From Leuctra nigra (taxonomy: Eukaryota > Arthropoda > Insecta > Plecoptera > Leuctridae), in contig OW203773.1 in assembly GCA_934045905.1 (NCBI GenBank), positions 14,495,246 to 14,559,245 of the forward strand: a DNA stretch of 64,000 nt. The letters are read 5' to 3'. Below, piece after piece: positions 23,491-35,990 of the stretch. Both the position numbers and the translations under genes were made by a program. Numbering within the stretch: the first letter of the stretch is position 1; every line of letters begins with the position of its first letter. The notes under the pieces are model-generated. The model did not search any database. It saw nothing but the letters and a program-made list of their open reading frames with translations, and was not told the origin of the DNA.

Positions 23491-24414
23491 CTAGAAAAAC
23501 GCTCTGTGTAACGAGTTGATGAGCGAGCACGGATACGCGCAACACCTGGAACCAAAATTCTTTCCATCGAAAATTTTCTTAAAAGCAAATAATTCTTGAA
23601 TTTTGTCACATACCTGTATCCCTAAAAATTCCTAAAATATTGGTCCCAATAACTACGTTTTAAGTTGAAGTTTTAAGTTGATCGATCAAACGGTTCCTTG
23701 TTAATTTTCAAAATCATTAGTTCTTGGTCTAAAAGTATACCTGAGACCACTCATTTGATATAAGCTTGTGTACACAATATCAGATCGATCTGTTGAACGG
23801 TCATAATCAGGTTCATATGCGTTTGAAAATTTCTGCTCTTACTACCTTGGAGCTTGGAACTATGAAGAGTCGAAGTAGCCGTGATCAACATTTTCGAGAA
23901 TTTGACAGCCTGGACCACGCAAAATGTCCATAAAATGTCAATAACTTTTGGATTTAAGCATATATTAGTCTGAACAATATCAAAAATACAGATAATGTAG
24001 GTCCCAATGACCATGCAATGTTTTAAGTTGATCGGTCAAAGAGTTCTAGTTTAAATTTAAAAAATCATAGGAAAGATGGTTTCAAATTTTAACCAATGGT
24101 AGGATTCAGCTGAAACTTTGTACGATTGAGGACAATGTTGGTCGTAAATACTTGTTAAAATTTCAAATTGATCGAAGCAACCAATCGAAAAATAATGTTT
24201 TTTAAATTTGAACCAATCAGTGGATTTCAAAAAAATTAGGGTCCGCAACGCCGAGAAAGGGTCCGTACATGTGTGCAGAATTTCAGCTCGATCAAAGAAA
24301 AACTGTGATTTGTATACCCTCAGGTAGCATAAAAAAACACACAAAAAAACAAAAAAAACAGAGGTCCGTGCCGAAAGAGCCAAAAGGTCTGAGACGCTCG
24401 CTTCGCTCGCTCAA
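23491..24414 (-). mobile_element. HEL-A type 2 element, full length
   Basis: 924 bp from CTAGAAAAACGCTCTGTG to GCTTCGCTCGCTCAA, preceded by A (T in element orientation). Contains the type 2 signature GGTCCGTGCCGAAAGAGCC and at least three degenerate GATCGGTCAAAG-like modules. Confidence 0.75.
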
Positions 24415-25853
24415 TTAGGGTGTTTGCATAAATTACAGTATCAATGAGTGATACAAGATACAGACATGGTTTGTTATCTGATATTATTGAATTAAATGCA
24501 AGTTTATGGTCCATTCTCTAAGGTGACACTGAGAATAACAATAATAATACGAAATGTAGTGATTATTTGTTTAATAACATGCAATGGAAATAAACCTGTA
24601 ACAACAATAAAGAGTAATAAAGCCAAGTTATTAAAAATATTATTCAATTTGTACCCGCAGTAAACTCATTAATATTTACATTTTTAGTTCCGGTGTCAGT
24701 CTGAGGGCTCTATACCAGATAATTTTCAAATCACTAGACATAATAATTACCTATTTTTGAAGATAAAATCAGAGTTAGATTATAAAACAACGTGGGAGAC
24801 AAGGGTTAATAGTGTAAAGGCTGTTTACACGATAAAATACTAATTGGGCAATTTGAAATTATGATAATTTATTCAATTTAAGATGAATAGATAATAGAAT
24901 TGCGGCCAATATTCGAAACAACAACAATTTAAAAATAATCTCAGACCGGGAACTTCAAATATGTTTAATTTGAGTTGTTTTAAAAACTACTTTTTCTTGT
25001 TATACGTTTTTTATAATACATTTTGGTTAAAGAAAAATATATGGGGTCGTAACAGCGAGATACGTAGATACATTAATTAGAATGGGTAATGGATTAATTA
25101 TGCAAGAAATTAGATCATTACTATAGGTTTTATATTTGCAATGGGATTTTGTGGACATGAAAATTATAACCATAAATGTGCATTTAATTTGTTAATCTGT
25201 TTGTGATTATTTATTTCTTAACTCATGTTATATACTATTTTGCTTGTACACGGAACACACTGTCAAGTTCTGCTTTTTCATTCATGACCGAAGAGCAGAG
25301 AAACAAGTATGGGAAGTACGGGAAACCGAATGGGATGGTAATATTTTTTGTAAAAACTTTGGCAAATCTCATACTTTATTTGACCTGTAAAATGCTAGTA
25401 AAAAGATACAAATCAAAAATAGATTCGGGTTAAAAGTTTCAAGTGGAGACGCCTATTACTAGGTATTTCCACTGAATTGTCCTCAGTAACCAGGGTTTAC
25501 CTTCAAGTACAGCTGACTCACTATTTACCCAAATATATCCTTAAGATGATCAAATAATTGTTGTACCTATATTGCAAACAATTTCCAAATATAGATATTT
25601 AATGCAATACAGTTTTTATATATACCTAAGTACCTAATTAATGCAATTATATATATTTTTTAATCACAGCATAATATATACATAACTAATTTGCGTTATT
25701 CTTAATAATAAAGTAATTCCATATAAAATTTAGTATTAATAATTATATAATTGCTGCAATATCTTTTAAAGTGGTCCCAGTGCTCCAGCCATGGTGCTTA
25801 GAATTTGCATATAAATCTCTGATGAAATAATACCTCAACAACAGCATAACACC
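24415..25853. other. No gene; weak dispersed repeat
   Basis: No coding evidence. 24560-24870 shares short segments with 35998-36230 (GCAATGGAAATA, then GAGACAAGGGTTAAT versus GAGACTAGGATCAAT). CAAGTGGAGACGCC at 25440 is a trace of a HEL-A 5' end. Confidence 0.4.
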
Positions 25854-26995
25854 ATCTAGTGGAGCGGTCGCTCCACCCAGCCAAGTCGTACTGTACACTC
25901 ACACTCACTCAACATACCGTAAATGCCTAATAAACTGTGGAGCAGACCAAACACTTTTACTGTAAGCAACAACATGGCATTTTCGGCCTACTGGATCTTA
26001 AAATTGGAAAATCTCACATTGTTGTGAAATATCTTAATTTCGAGCTATGGCCCACCTGACAACATATATCAAATGTGGGAACAGTAGGTTATTCTATTTG
26101 CGAGCTTGAGGGCCATGAAAACAGTGAAATTACACCCTTTTTAAATGGTATCTTCTTCTTCAGATGTCAGAAAACACCGCTGTCACCGCCACAGCCTATA
26201 CGGCTAAACCGATCGATCTGAAATTTTTACCACATGTGCACTTTTGGCGTCTGAGGTGCCTTTTTATAAAACCGACCGAAAGCCGCCATTTTGAAACCGG
26301 AAGTTACGTCATATCTCGAAAACGGCTAGACCAATCGGAATGAAACTAGCGCCAAATGATTCAGACGGTCATCTATATGGAATATCAATAGTTGAAGTAG
26401 AAATGTTCTTTTACCGAAACCGGAAATGACGTCATAAATATAAATAATCATACTTTAATCACCTCTTACTACAATAATTACATATTCAGAAGGTTTATAA
26501 TGATACATAACATTTGTAGAAATAACCTCTAGGTGGCAGTAATTTCAGCGGTCATTTTGAAATCCAGAAGTGATGCCATATCTCGAAAACGGCTGGACCG
26601 ATTGGAACGATGCTTTCGAAATTCTCATGGAATATCTCTTTCAGCTTATATTTAGAACCACACACAATTTTTCTTACCAACCAATTCGGAAATGGCGTAT
26701 TTTTTTAAAGGAATTAGTCATTGTTGCTCTGATATGTGTTTCTAGTTGTGTAAATAAACTAAAAAAATTAGTGATATCCCCATAAAAAACACTCCGTGTA
26801 AAAATGCCAGCCAAGTCTCTTCAACTATAAAAAATAGAAGAAATCAAAAAATTCAGCACTGAAAAGAAGTGATATCAAAAAAGGAGCCAAGTCAACGAAT
26901 TTTCAAAAATTTAATCGTACCATTGAAATAAAAATATAACCCACCGAGAAATACTTAAAAAAAGGACTTGGCGCATCGTTTTTTTAAAGACACTT
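25854..26995 (-). mobile_element. CB composite element, copy 2 (truncated)
   Basis: Left end ATCTAGTGGAGCGGTCGCTCC as in copy 1. Two modules with CTCGAAAACGGCTAGACC and GGAAATGACGTCAT follow, then the B foldback left arm from 26783. This arm is the variant shared with 49806-50826 (AATCGTACC, CACCGAGAAATACTT). The right arm is missing where a LINE 3' end begins near 27000. Confidence 0.65.
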
Positions 26996-26999
26996 CCTA

Positions 27000-28120
27000 A
27001 AAGTGAAAGAATTCTTTTCCTGGGTCAATCACATTCATTATCGATTAATCAAACTACCTTTCACAATACCTATAACTCGTATCATCCTGACTCCATGGAA
27101 GTTTTCCACAGAAACCTACATTCTCACTTATCTACACTATTACACTATTACTATTACACTTAATGTCAATATTAAGAAGACAGGTTTATTGGTGATGTCG
27201 TTGAAGAAATATAATTGCAGATGGTTTGTTTGACACGAAAGTGGCCTATTATATTCGTATAATCACTATTTCTAGGGTCATTTTGCAGAGCCGGATTGTA
27301 AGGAGCATAACTCTGGAGAGTGAGAGACTTCATGGAGGTATTGGCACTCATTTTCAACAAGCCCAGATATTACCTTTCGAATATTTAAGATGTTATAGAT
27401 TTGTTTTGCAATATTATTTTAATAATGATAATAAAGTGTGCTTAAAAAGAAATCGAGAGACAAGGGACGCTATTCAAAATTTAAATCAGTTTCAGGGGCC
27501 ACTTTTTAATAATAAACATGGTAAGAGAACGCTAGCTTATGAAACTCCAATTATATTTAACAACATCCCGTTTAATATGAGACAATATACAAAGTTTAGT
27601 GAAGTAAAAGTAAATATTAAAAAACATTTTCTCTCCTTGCTGCAATCATAGTTTGAACTTTAAAAATATAACAAAATTTAGATATCGATCTCTCTCATTG
27701 ATGTGCTCTTGCAAACCTGCGATGGAAATGCAAGACCATAAGGTAGGATCCATTTTATATGTTGGTATTTTCACTAACCATGATATGATTGTTTCTTATG
27801 TTTTTGTAATCAATGTGTAGCTGCGAAATAATTCCTAGATCACATAATCACATATAGTTAAAAAAAAAAATGTGTTTTTTATAGTCGTTTTTTGTTGTTG
27901 TTGCACTACTTTGTTGCCATCTGTCACCTTCTCTCTTTGTGCATATTATTTATATTTGTTGTAGTATTTTAGTATTCATGTACCTAAAATGTATTCAATG
28001 TGTTAATTATATATGTATTATTTGCCACATTCAAGCCCCAATGGGGCTTTGTGGCCGCGACCAATTTTTGTGATTAATTGTATTTGTATGTGTTATTTTT
28101 GTGAAGTAAAAAAAAATATA
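27000..28120 (+). pseudogene. LINE 3' end (reverse-transcriptase C-terminus plus UTR)
   Basis: Frame 27226-27651 encodes LPFEYLRCYRFVLQYYF, later GKRTLAYETPIIFNNIPF and FSEVKVNIKKHFLSLL. This is the pattern of the far C-terminus of CR1/L2-like non-LTR reverse transcriptases (G-x-R-S/T-x-x-Y...P-x-x-x-N-x-x-P). The upstream enzyme is absent (5' truncation). The 3' part includes the hairpin-like CCCCAATGGGGCTTTG and ends in an A/TA-rich tail near 28125. Confidence 0.65.
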
Positions 28121-28135
28121 TATATATGTTCTTAA

Positions 28136-28746
28136 GGGGAATGTACACTGAATTTTGGATCTCACCTAATATAAGTGGCACAACATTCAGATTTTAGAAT
28201 CAAATAACAACTTACTCAAAAAAATTAAAAAAAAAATACAAAAAAAATTTGGACAAATTTTATGGATTTTGTTTAGTTTTTATGAATAAATACATACATC
28301 CACCAAATTTGCTACTCCTTTTATGAATTTCAAAATACAAAAAATTACAATTTTTTTTAGTTACCAGAGGCACACTGCATAAAACAACGTGGAGTTTTTC
28401 TAATAAATTTACTTATTTTAGGAGTTAAAATTTTTTGAATTTGTACATTTCTGATTTTTTACTGTTACCTATTAGTTTGACATATTTAGTGCTATTATTT
28501 TTTAAAAAATTATTCAAACATTTTTAACTGATAAAATAAGTAAATTTACTTGTATATTACTAATTTACTTGTTTACTTGTATATTGTATATTGAAATTCA
28601 AAAAAGGAGTAGCAAATTTGGTGGATGTATGTTTTTAAGCCAAAAACTAAATAAAATCCATAACATTTTTCAATTTTTTTGAGTAAGTTGTTATTTGATT
28701 TTAAAGTTTGAAGGTTGCTGAGTCCAAAATTCAGTGTACATTCCCC
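28136..28746. mobile_element. TTAA-flanked foldback MITE
   Basis: TTAA on each side (28132 and 28747). The ends are inverted copies of GGGGAATGTACACTGAATTT, and inverted similarity continues inward over about 200 bp (CCACCAAATTTGCTACTCC and its inverse), so nearly the whole 611 bp can fold back. No coding capacity. Confidence 0.75.
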
Positions 28747-28749
28747 TTA

Positions 28750-29194
28750 ACCCTCTAAAAAGTGTATAGTGCCAGCCCTATTTAGCAGAAATGTGAACAT
28801 AATTGGAAAAATTAATTTGATGATGAAATAATTGTTCAACAATATTGGGAGGGATTTGAAAAGTTTCAGAACCTCCAAAGAATCATATGAGTGCATGTCA
28901 TTTTAATTTTTTTCAAAATATCAATTGATTAAATATATAATTGGACGTAAAAAATGTTATTTCAAATAAAAAATTATTTTGCCAACTTATTTGCACAAAA
29001 TAATCACTAAAGACCATAATCGTTTTTATCAAAATACATATTATATACAATACTAAGAAATACCAAACAAATAATCAAACGATTATCTGCAATAGATTAA
29101 AAGATACGTCGATTTTAGTAGTTGCGCATGCGCAATTGCACACATGGTAACAATAGGCGAGATTTCACCGTCATCTTTATGAATCCTGTTTCAC
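28750..29194. other. No recognisable feature
   Basis: AT-rich. GTTGCGCATGCGCAATTGC near 29120 is a short palindromic GC island of the NRF-1 type; its significance is unknown. Confidence 0.35.
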
Positions 29195-29810
29195 GGCCTT
29201 CTAAAGTAATTTTATTGACTGATCCAGCTCAACAATTGATCCTCAATGGGGCGATGCCAAGCTAGGACGACAGGATCGGCCACTTTGGCGCTAGCGTCGA
29301 GGCTGTGCTTTTCAAATCAACGTATTTCTTACCCCACACTCCGTATTTTCATGTTATATTATAAGAATTAATGTTGATATTTGGTTATTTACCGAAAGAG
29401 TGGATAATTATTAGAAATGATAGTGTAATAACAATATTTTGATCATATAATGACAGCTCACAGAAATATTTTTGTTTCCAGTGCTTTCTTGAACTGACTC
29501 ACGGCACAATGGAATTTTGTAACTTTCTATTAAAACAATTGAGAGGGTGTCGCTTCAGATTGAAATCGAATTTGCTTAAGATATTGCACTATCTTCTTAT
29601 TTTTACACGTTTTATTATACTAGAGTAAAAAATATATGTATCTAAACAGTAAGTACATCTTCTTACGCCTGTCAAAATAAAGTTTCGCGAGTTTTAATTT
29701 TGAGTGGCACGAACAGCTTACTTCAAAGCTTACTTCACACTTCTTACTCACTCCCGATGGCAGCGCTGCAGCACAATAGCGGGAAAAAGTTTGGCTAGTG
29801 CCCTATTGAT
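29195..29810 (+). repeat. Repeat family D, continuous copy
   Basis: The left half (GATGCCAAGCTAGGACGA, GGTTATTTACCGAAAG) matches 43985-44223. The right half (ATACTAGAGTAAAAA, CTAAACAGTAAGT, CTTCTTACGCCTGTCAAA) matches 50829-50985. This copy keeps about 185 bp that the split copy lacks. Termini are not defined. Confidence 0.6.
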
Positions 29811-30077
29811 CAAATACACAAATCCACCAACAAAATTCTCTGAGCTCCCTTAAATAAAATGTAGGGCCCTAATTTACGAAGTGTCGAAAAAATCGACAGT
29901 GGCACTTGGAGGGTTATTTGAAGTTCCAATTAAGCTATCCCAAAAAAATTCATATTTGTAGTGCAACGTTGTCAGATTTATGGTAAATTTCTCACGTTAT
30001 ACACATTTTCTTTCTTATTTGGCCGGTGACCCATATATTTTCAAAAGGCAGTATATTCTTAAAAAATATTATCTTTA

Positions 30078-31264
30078 CTAGGAAAACTCTCTGAGTAACT
30101 CGTTTATGAGCGAGCACGGATACGCGCAAAACCTCGAACCGAAATCTTGTATGAAAATCTTCAAAAATTCCAAAAATATTGGTGTCAATAACCATTCAAA
30201 GTTTTAAGTCGATCGATTGAACCTTTATGATTGAATGGTTCCTTGTTAATTTTCAAAAATCACAGGATCTTGTTCCAAAAATATACCTGGGACCACTCAT
30301 ATGATATAAGGTGTGTGTACCCAACGCAATAAGTTGTGATTAAAAGTACCCCCTATCGCGACTACCAGTCGTACACAGAAGTAGTATAAGTTGCCTAAAA
30401 AACAGATATTTGTATACAGAGGGGGGGTTTGCAAGACTGGTTTTATCATAGACCATTTTAAATATTATCTCATTGGCTCTGCTTTCTAATAAAAATCATA
30501 TGCAGTATTATTTCCAGACACCTTAGTCCCTGTTTTACCTATTGTTGAAACAGGGACTAAGTTGTCTGGAAATCAAACTGCATATGATTTTTATTAGAAA
30601 GCAGAGCCACCAAGATAATATTTAAAATGGTCTATTGGCTATTTTCACGACTTAATGCGTTGGCTGTACACAATATCAGATCGATCTGTTGATTATTAGT
30701 GTCATAATTATGCGTTTGAAAGTTTCTGTTCTAACTTCTAACTACCTTGGAACATTGGAACTGAGGCGTCAATGTTGCCGTGATCCATAGCAACAAGCAA
30801 AATGTTCGTAAAATGTCAATTACTTTTGGATTTAATCACAGATGTGTCTGAAAATTGTAAAAAACACAGATAATGTTGGTCCCAATGACCATGCAAAGTT
30901 TTAAGTTGATCGGTCAAACAATTCTAGTTAAAATTTCAAAAACCACAGTAAAGATGGTTATAAATTTTAACCAATGGGAGGATTTGGCTGAAACTTTGTA
31001 TGATTGGGTAACATGTTAGTGGTAATGACTTGTCAAAATTTCAAATTGATCAAACTAACCAATCGAAAGATATTTTTTTTTAAATTTGAACCAATCAGGG
31101 GTTTACAAAAAAATTAGGGTCTGCAACGCCCGGAAATGGTCAGTACATGTGTGCAAAATTTCAGCTTGATCAAAGAAAAACTTTGACTTGTATATCGTCA
31201 GTAACAGAAAAAAAGAGGTCCGTGCCAAAAGAGCCAAAAGGAGACGCTCGCTTCGCTCGCTCAA
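30078..31264 (-). mobile_element. HEL-A type 2 element with nested foldback
   Basis: From CTAGGAAAACTCTCTGAG to GCTTCGCTCGCTCAA. It carries the type 2 signature GGTCCGTGCCAAAAGAGCC. The module series is broken by the foldback at 30313-30662. Confidence 0.7.
30313..30662. mobile_element. Foldback MITE inside HEL-A
   Basis: Ends CCAACGCAATAAGT and ACTTAATGCGTTGG, with GTAC/TGTAC next to both ends. Uninterrupted HEL-A copies read GTGTACACAATATCAG here. An inner hairpin pairs 30457-30537 with 30547-30637 (GCTCTGCTTTCTAATAAAAA and its inverse) around a loop of about 10 bases. Confidence 0.7.
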
Positions 31265-31472
31265 TAATTTGAGACTATTTTCAATATTTTGTCATTCCTC
31301 TTGCGGTTTTAGGAGTAATTTAAACCAATATTACTGGAAGATTTCAAGTCTCTCTGTGGTATCTTATGGGGGAAAAGATAATCTTCAATCAAGAATATCT
31401 AAGTGCCGTAAGGGGCAAATATTTTTTGCTAGTTGTATGTTATATGGTTTCACTAATCTTTGGTATGAATTA

Positions 31473-33376
31473 CTAGGAAAACGCTCAGTGTAACGCGTTG
31501 ATGAGCGAGCACGGGTAGTACGTGCAAATTCTCGAACCGGAAATGCGTACACAACGCACAGAAAACATATACAACCATATTGAATTGATTATGATCAGTG
31601 CTCGAAGTAGGAATTAAATAGTGGCGGTATGGTAACATAAGAATACCACGTGCGGGGGGGGGGGGGGGGTACGATATTAGATGAGGGTCCAGATTCCAGA
31701 ATTACACTGACCATAGAGATTCATATACTTACAGAGAGGGGCAAGTAGATAGCCAGCCTTGGTATGATGCGATGTACATTGTCAGGGTAGATCTGAGCAT
31801 GCTCAGCCACCATCTTGGAGATTATTTCAAAAATTACTTTAAAAATGGCACCCCCCTCGATTGTAATGTTGTTGGCAAGAGACTTGAATGTTACTTTGTA
31901 CTAACCTTCAGTGCATACTTCACAGTAACAAACAACACAGAACAAATAAATGTACAGTAAAAACAAGATATTATATTGTAATAGTCTTCTGATTCAAGTT
32001 AAAAACGTGTTTCTAGTAAGTTTAAAATTTGACAGCTCAAAGTAATTTTTTCACTGCCTTCCGAATTAATTTTCCATTCCAGTGGCAGTGAATTATTAAA
32101 TATCTCCAATATGGAGAAAAAGGATCTTTCAAAATTAGTCAAGCATTAACCAGTAGTTACCCCTCTCTGTAATATATCTCTATGCACTGACAACCATTGT
32201 CATGTCATTAGTTAGATTAGTCTTTTACTTTGATGAAACAACTAAATTAAATAATGAATTTTACTTTATCTTGTAGTGGATGTTCATAGTTCACAGTTAT
32301 GCTTGAAATATGCAGTCAAAAGATAACCATGAAATACGAGTAAATTAGAATATAAAATTACGTAAATTTCCAAGAATATCTGATTTTAAGCATTCCGTTT
32401 TTTCTGAGAAGTAACGATATGAAATCAAATGTGTAAAGAAGTACCGGTATATCATACCGTTCCATACCGGCCTTCTTCGAGCACTGATTATGATATCAAC
32501 TTAAAAGTAGGTATTATGCTTTTCATCGAAACTTTAAAATAGCATCTAAGCACCTGGTTCATAAAGCAAATCAGAATCAATTCAATTGGCACTGGAAAAC
32601 ATTCATTTCGATACTTCATTACTGACAGATATTAAAAATGTCAATAAGTTCATACGTTCTTAACTGATTGGGATGAAATTTTGTAAAATAAGAGACAATA
32701 TTGGTCTTAATGATCATGCAAAATATGAGTTTGATCAGAATTATCGAAGACCGTTTTCATTTTTCAGCCTATCAGGAGATATTTATTTAAATTTTAAACA
32801 ATGAATGGATTTCAAAAAAAATTATGGTGTGCAAACAGAGAAGGTTGGTTTTACATGTGTGCAAAATTTCAGCTCGATCAAAGAAAAACTCTGACCTGTA
32901 TAGCCAAAATATGATTTTGATCAGATTTATCGAAGACCAGTTTCATTTTTCAACCTACCATCAGGAGATGTTTATTTAAATTTTAGCCAATTAATAAATT
33001 TCAAAAAAATTTGGGGTCTGCAAACAGAAAAGTTTGTCTCTACATGTGTGCAAAATTTCAGCTCGATCGAGGAAAAACTCTAGACATGTATAGCCAAAAT
33101 ATGAGTTTGATCAGATTTGTCGAAGACCATTTCCACTGTTCAACCTATCAGGAGATGTTTATTTAAATTTTAACCAATCAGTAGATATCAAAAAAATTAG
33201 GGTCTGCAACGCCCAGAGAATGTCCAAACACGTGTGCAAAATTTCAGCTCGATCGAAGAAAAACTCTGACCTGTATATCGTCAGTAACAGAAAAAAACAA
33301 AAACAAAAAAACAAAAAAAAAAAACAGAGGTCCGTGCCAAATGAGCCAAAAGAAGACGCTCGCTTCGCTCGCTCAA
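31473..33376 (-). mobile_element. HEL-A type 2 element with hAT insertion
   Basis: From CTAGGAAAACGCTCAGTG to GCTTCGCTCGCTCAA. After the hAT element (31596-32486) the interior holds three consecutive copies of a module containing GCTCGATC, AACTCTGACCTGTATAG and TTTGATCAGATTTATCGAAG. It lies tail to tail with the copy at 33510-34127, with which it shares about 600 bp in inverse. Confidence 0.75.
31596..32486. mobile_element. Non-autonomous hAT element
   Basis: 891 bp with perfect 12-bp terminal inverted repeats CAGTGCTCGAAG / CTTCGAGCACTG and an exact 8-bp target duplication ATTATGAT. Both are hallmarks of hAT transposons. A second inverted pair lies just inside (GGCGGTATGG, CCATACCGG). It has a poly-G run at 31656. 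No transposase frame. Confidence 0.85.
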
Positions 33377-33509
33377 CAACCAATTCCCATTCCTAAGACT
33401 TAAACCTGGATTCTGGAACCCCCTCAACATATTTTTATTCAATATCTTAATGTTACCATACGTTTGTAGATAATAATCGCACACGAATTGGAATTCAAAT
33501 TTTATTTAA

Positions 33510-34127
33510 TTAAGCGAGCGAAGCGAGCGTCTCCTTTTGGCTCTTTTGGCACGGACCTCTGTTTTTTTTCTTTTTTCTGTTACCTGACGATATAAAGATC
33601 AGAGTTTTTCTTCGATGGAGCTGAAATTTTGCACACATGTGGAGACAATCATTTCTGTGAGCAGACCCCAAATTTTTTTGAAATCCATTCTTTGGCTAAA
33701 ATTTAAATCAACATCTCCTGATGGTAGGTTGAAAAATGACAATGTCTTCGATAATTCTGATCAAACTCATATTTTGCATGATCATTTAGACCAACATTGT
33801 CTCTTATTTTACAAAATGTCATCCCAATCAGTTAAGAACGTATAAACTTATTGACATTTTTAATATCTGTCAGTAATGAAGTATCGAAATGAATGTTTTC
33901 CAGTGCCAATTGAATTCATTCAGATTTGCTTTATGAACAGGTGCTTAGATGCTATTTTAAAGTTTCGATGAAAAGCATTATATACTTTATGTTGATTTAG
34001 TGATCATATTTCTATTCAATATGGATGTAGGTATATGTTTTCTGTGCGTTGTGTACGCATTTCCGTTTCGAGAATTTGCACGTACCCGTGCTCGCTCATC
34101 AACGCGTTACACTGAGCGTTTTCCTAG
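33510..34127 (+). mobile_element. HEL-A type 2 element, short form
   Basis: Starts TTAAGCGAGCGAAGCGAGCG and ends CTGAGCGTTTTCCTAG followed by T, 618 bp. This is the most compact copy with both ends intact. CGCTCA/TGAGCG forms a 6-bp stem before the end. Confidence 0.8.
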
Positions 34128-34206
34128 TTATATTCATTCAATAGCTAGAAGCCAAGGTTAAGGATAGCAATGTGAAATCAATGGTGAAATTGAGGATATA
34201 TTTTTA

Positions 34207-35990
34207 ATCTAGTAGAGCCGTCGCTCCACGCCAGCCAAGTCGTATGGCGCGCACACTCTCATATAAAGGCTCTAGCAAACCCACTTTTACTGTAAGCATC
34301 AAAGTGGCATTTTCGGCCTACTGGATCATAAAATTGGGAAATCTCACATTGTTGCGAAATATCTTAATTTCGAGCTATGGCCCATCCAACAACATATACC
34401 AAATTTGGGAACAATGTGTTACGCCCTTGAAAACAGTGTTTAAGGGCGGTTTTCATAATAATCAGTAATCATAGTAGGCTGGAGCTAAAATCCGGTAAAC
34501 AGGCCACAGCCTAAACGGCTGAACCGATTGATCTCAAATTTTTACAACGTGTGCACTTTTGGCGTCTGATTTGCCCTTCCCCCCTTGACTTTTTTTGTGC
34601 CGCCATTTTGAAACCGAAAGTGACATCATATCTCGACAACGGCTAAACCGATTGGAACGAAAATAGCACCAAACGATTCGGACGGGCACCTACATGGATT
34701 ATCAATAGCAATAGACTAAAATTTATGTTAATGAAACCGGAAATGACGTCATGAAATTTGAAATACATCGATTGGCATTTCGGCAACAAATTTGATCCGA
34801 TTATTTTGATATTTATGTAACGTATGTACTTTTGATATCCGATTTGACTTGTTATAAAACCAACCGGAAGCCGCCATTTTGAACCTGGAAGTGACATCAT
34901 ATCTCAATAACGGCTAAATAGATTTGAACGAAACCAGCGCTAAACAATTTAGACGGTCAATTTCACGTATTATCATCAATAATATTTGCAGTTTCTCATA
35001 CCGAACCGGAAATGACGTCACATATTTAAAAATCTCACAAATTTACATTTAGATGCAATACATATACTATTTGAGACAGATTATAATAAAATGTAATCAT
35101 GTTTAAATTATAATTCAAGGGGTCAGTGATTTCAGCAGCCATTTTGAAACAGGAAGTAACGTCATATCTCGAAAACTGGTTGACATATCGGTATGAAGCT
35201 AGCGCCAAACGATTCGGAAGGCCATCTCTATGGAATAGGAACAGTCAAACAAGAATTTTCCTATTTATGAGACCGGAAATAATGTAATTCAAATTTATTA
35301 ATTATTATAATCCCCTCCTATACAATAAATACATATTCAGAAAGTTAAAATTGATACACATCATTTAAAGTGATAAATTCTATGTGGCAGTGCAGAAAGT
35401 TCAGCAGCCATTTTGAAAACCGAAGTGTTGCCATATCTCGGAACTTGGTTGACCAATTGGAATGAAACCTTTGCTATTCTTCATGAAAATAGGTAAATTG
35501 TAAAGGGTGATTTTTTAAGGATTTATTAATTGTTCATTCGATTGTCACAAGTTGTAAGAATAAACTAAAAAAAGGAGTGATATCCCCATAAAAAACACTT
35601 CGTGTAAAAGTAACAGCCAAGTCTCTTCAACTAAAAAAAAATATAATATGAAATCTAAAAATTCTGCACTGAAAAGTAGTGATATCAAAAAATAAGCCAA
35701 GTCAAAACTTTATTTGAAAATCAAATATACTTGGCTCATCGTTTTTTTAGGGCAATATAGGTATACTATGTATATGTATATTTGATGTAGGTATATTTAA
35801 TAATTGGCCTATTCTTCCAAGCTATTTATATACACGATGCGCCAAGTATTTTTTGATTTTCAAATAAAGTTTTGACTTGGCTTATTTTTTGATATCACTA
35901 CTCTTCAGTGCAGAATTTTTAGATTTCATATTATTTTTTTTTAGTTGAAGAGGCTTGGCTGTTATTTTTACACGAAGTGTTTTTTATGGG
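34207..35990 (-). mobile_element. CB composite element, copy 3
   Basis: Left end ATCTAGTAGAGCCGTCGCTCC. The C part holds about five repeats of a module with GCCGCCATTTTGAAACC, TGACATCATATCTCGACAAC and ACCGGAAATGACGTCA. The B foldback follows, arms 35585-35745 and 35835-35990, with outer ends CCCATAAAA / TTTTATGGG. Confidence 0.65.

Noticed and set aside
27003..27233. Extra P450 or receptor exon
   Set aside because: No family motif; the region precedes a LINE 3' end and has no fitting splice sites.
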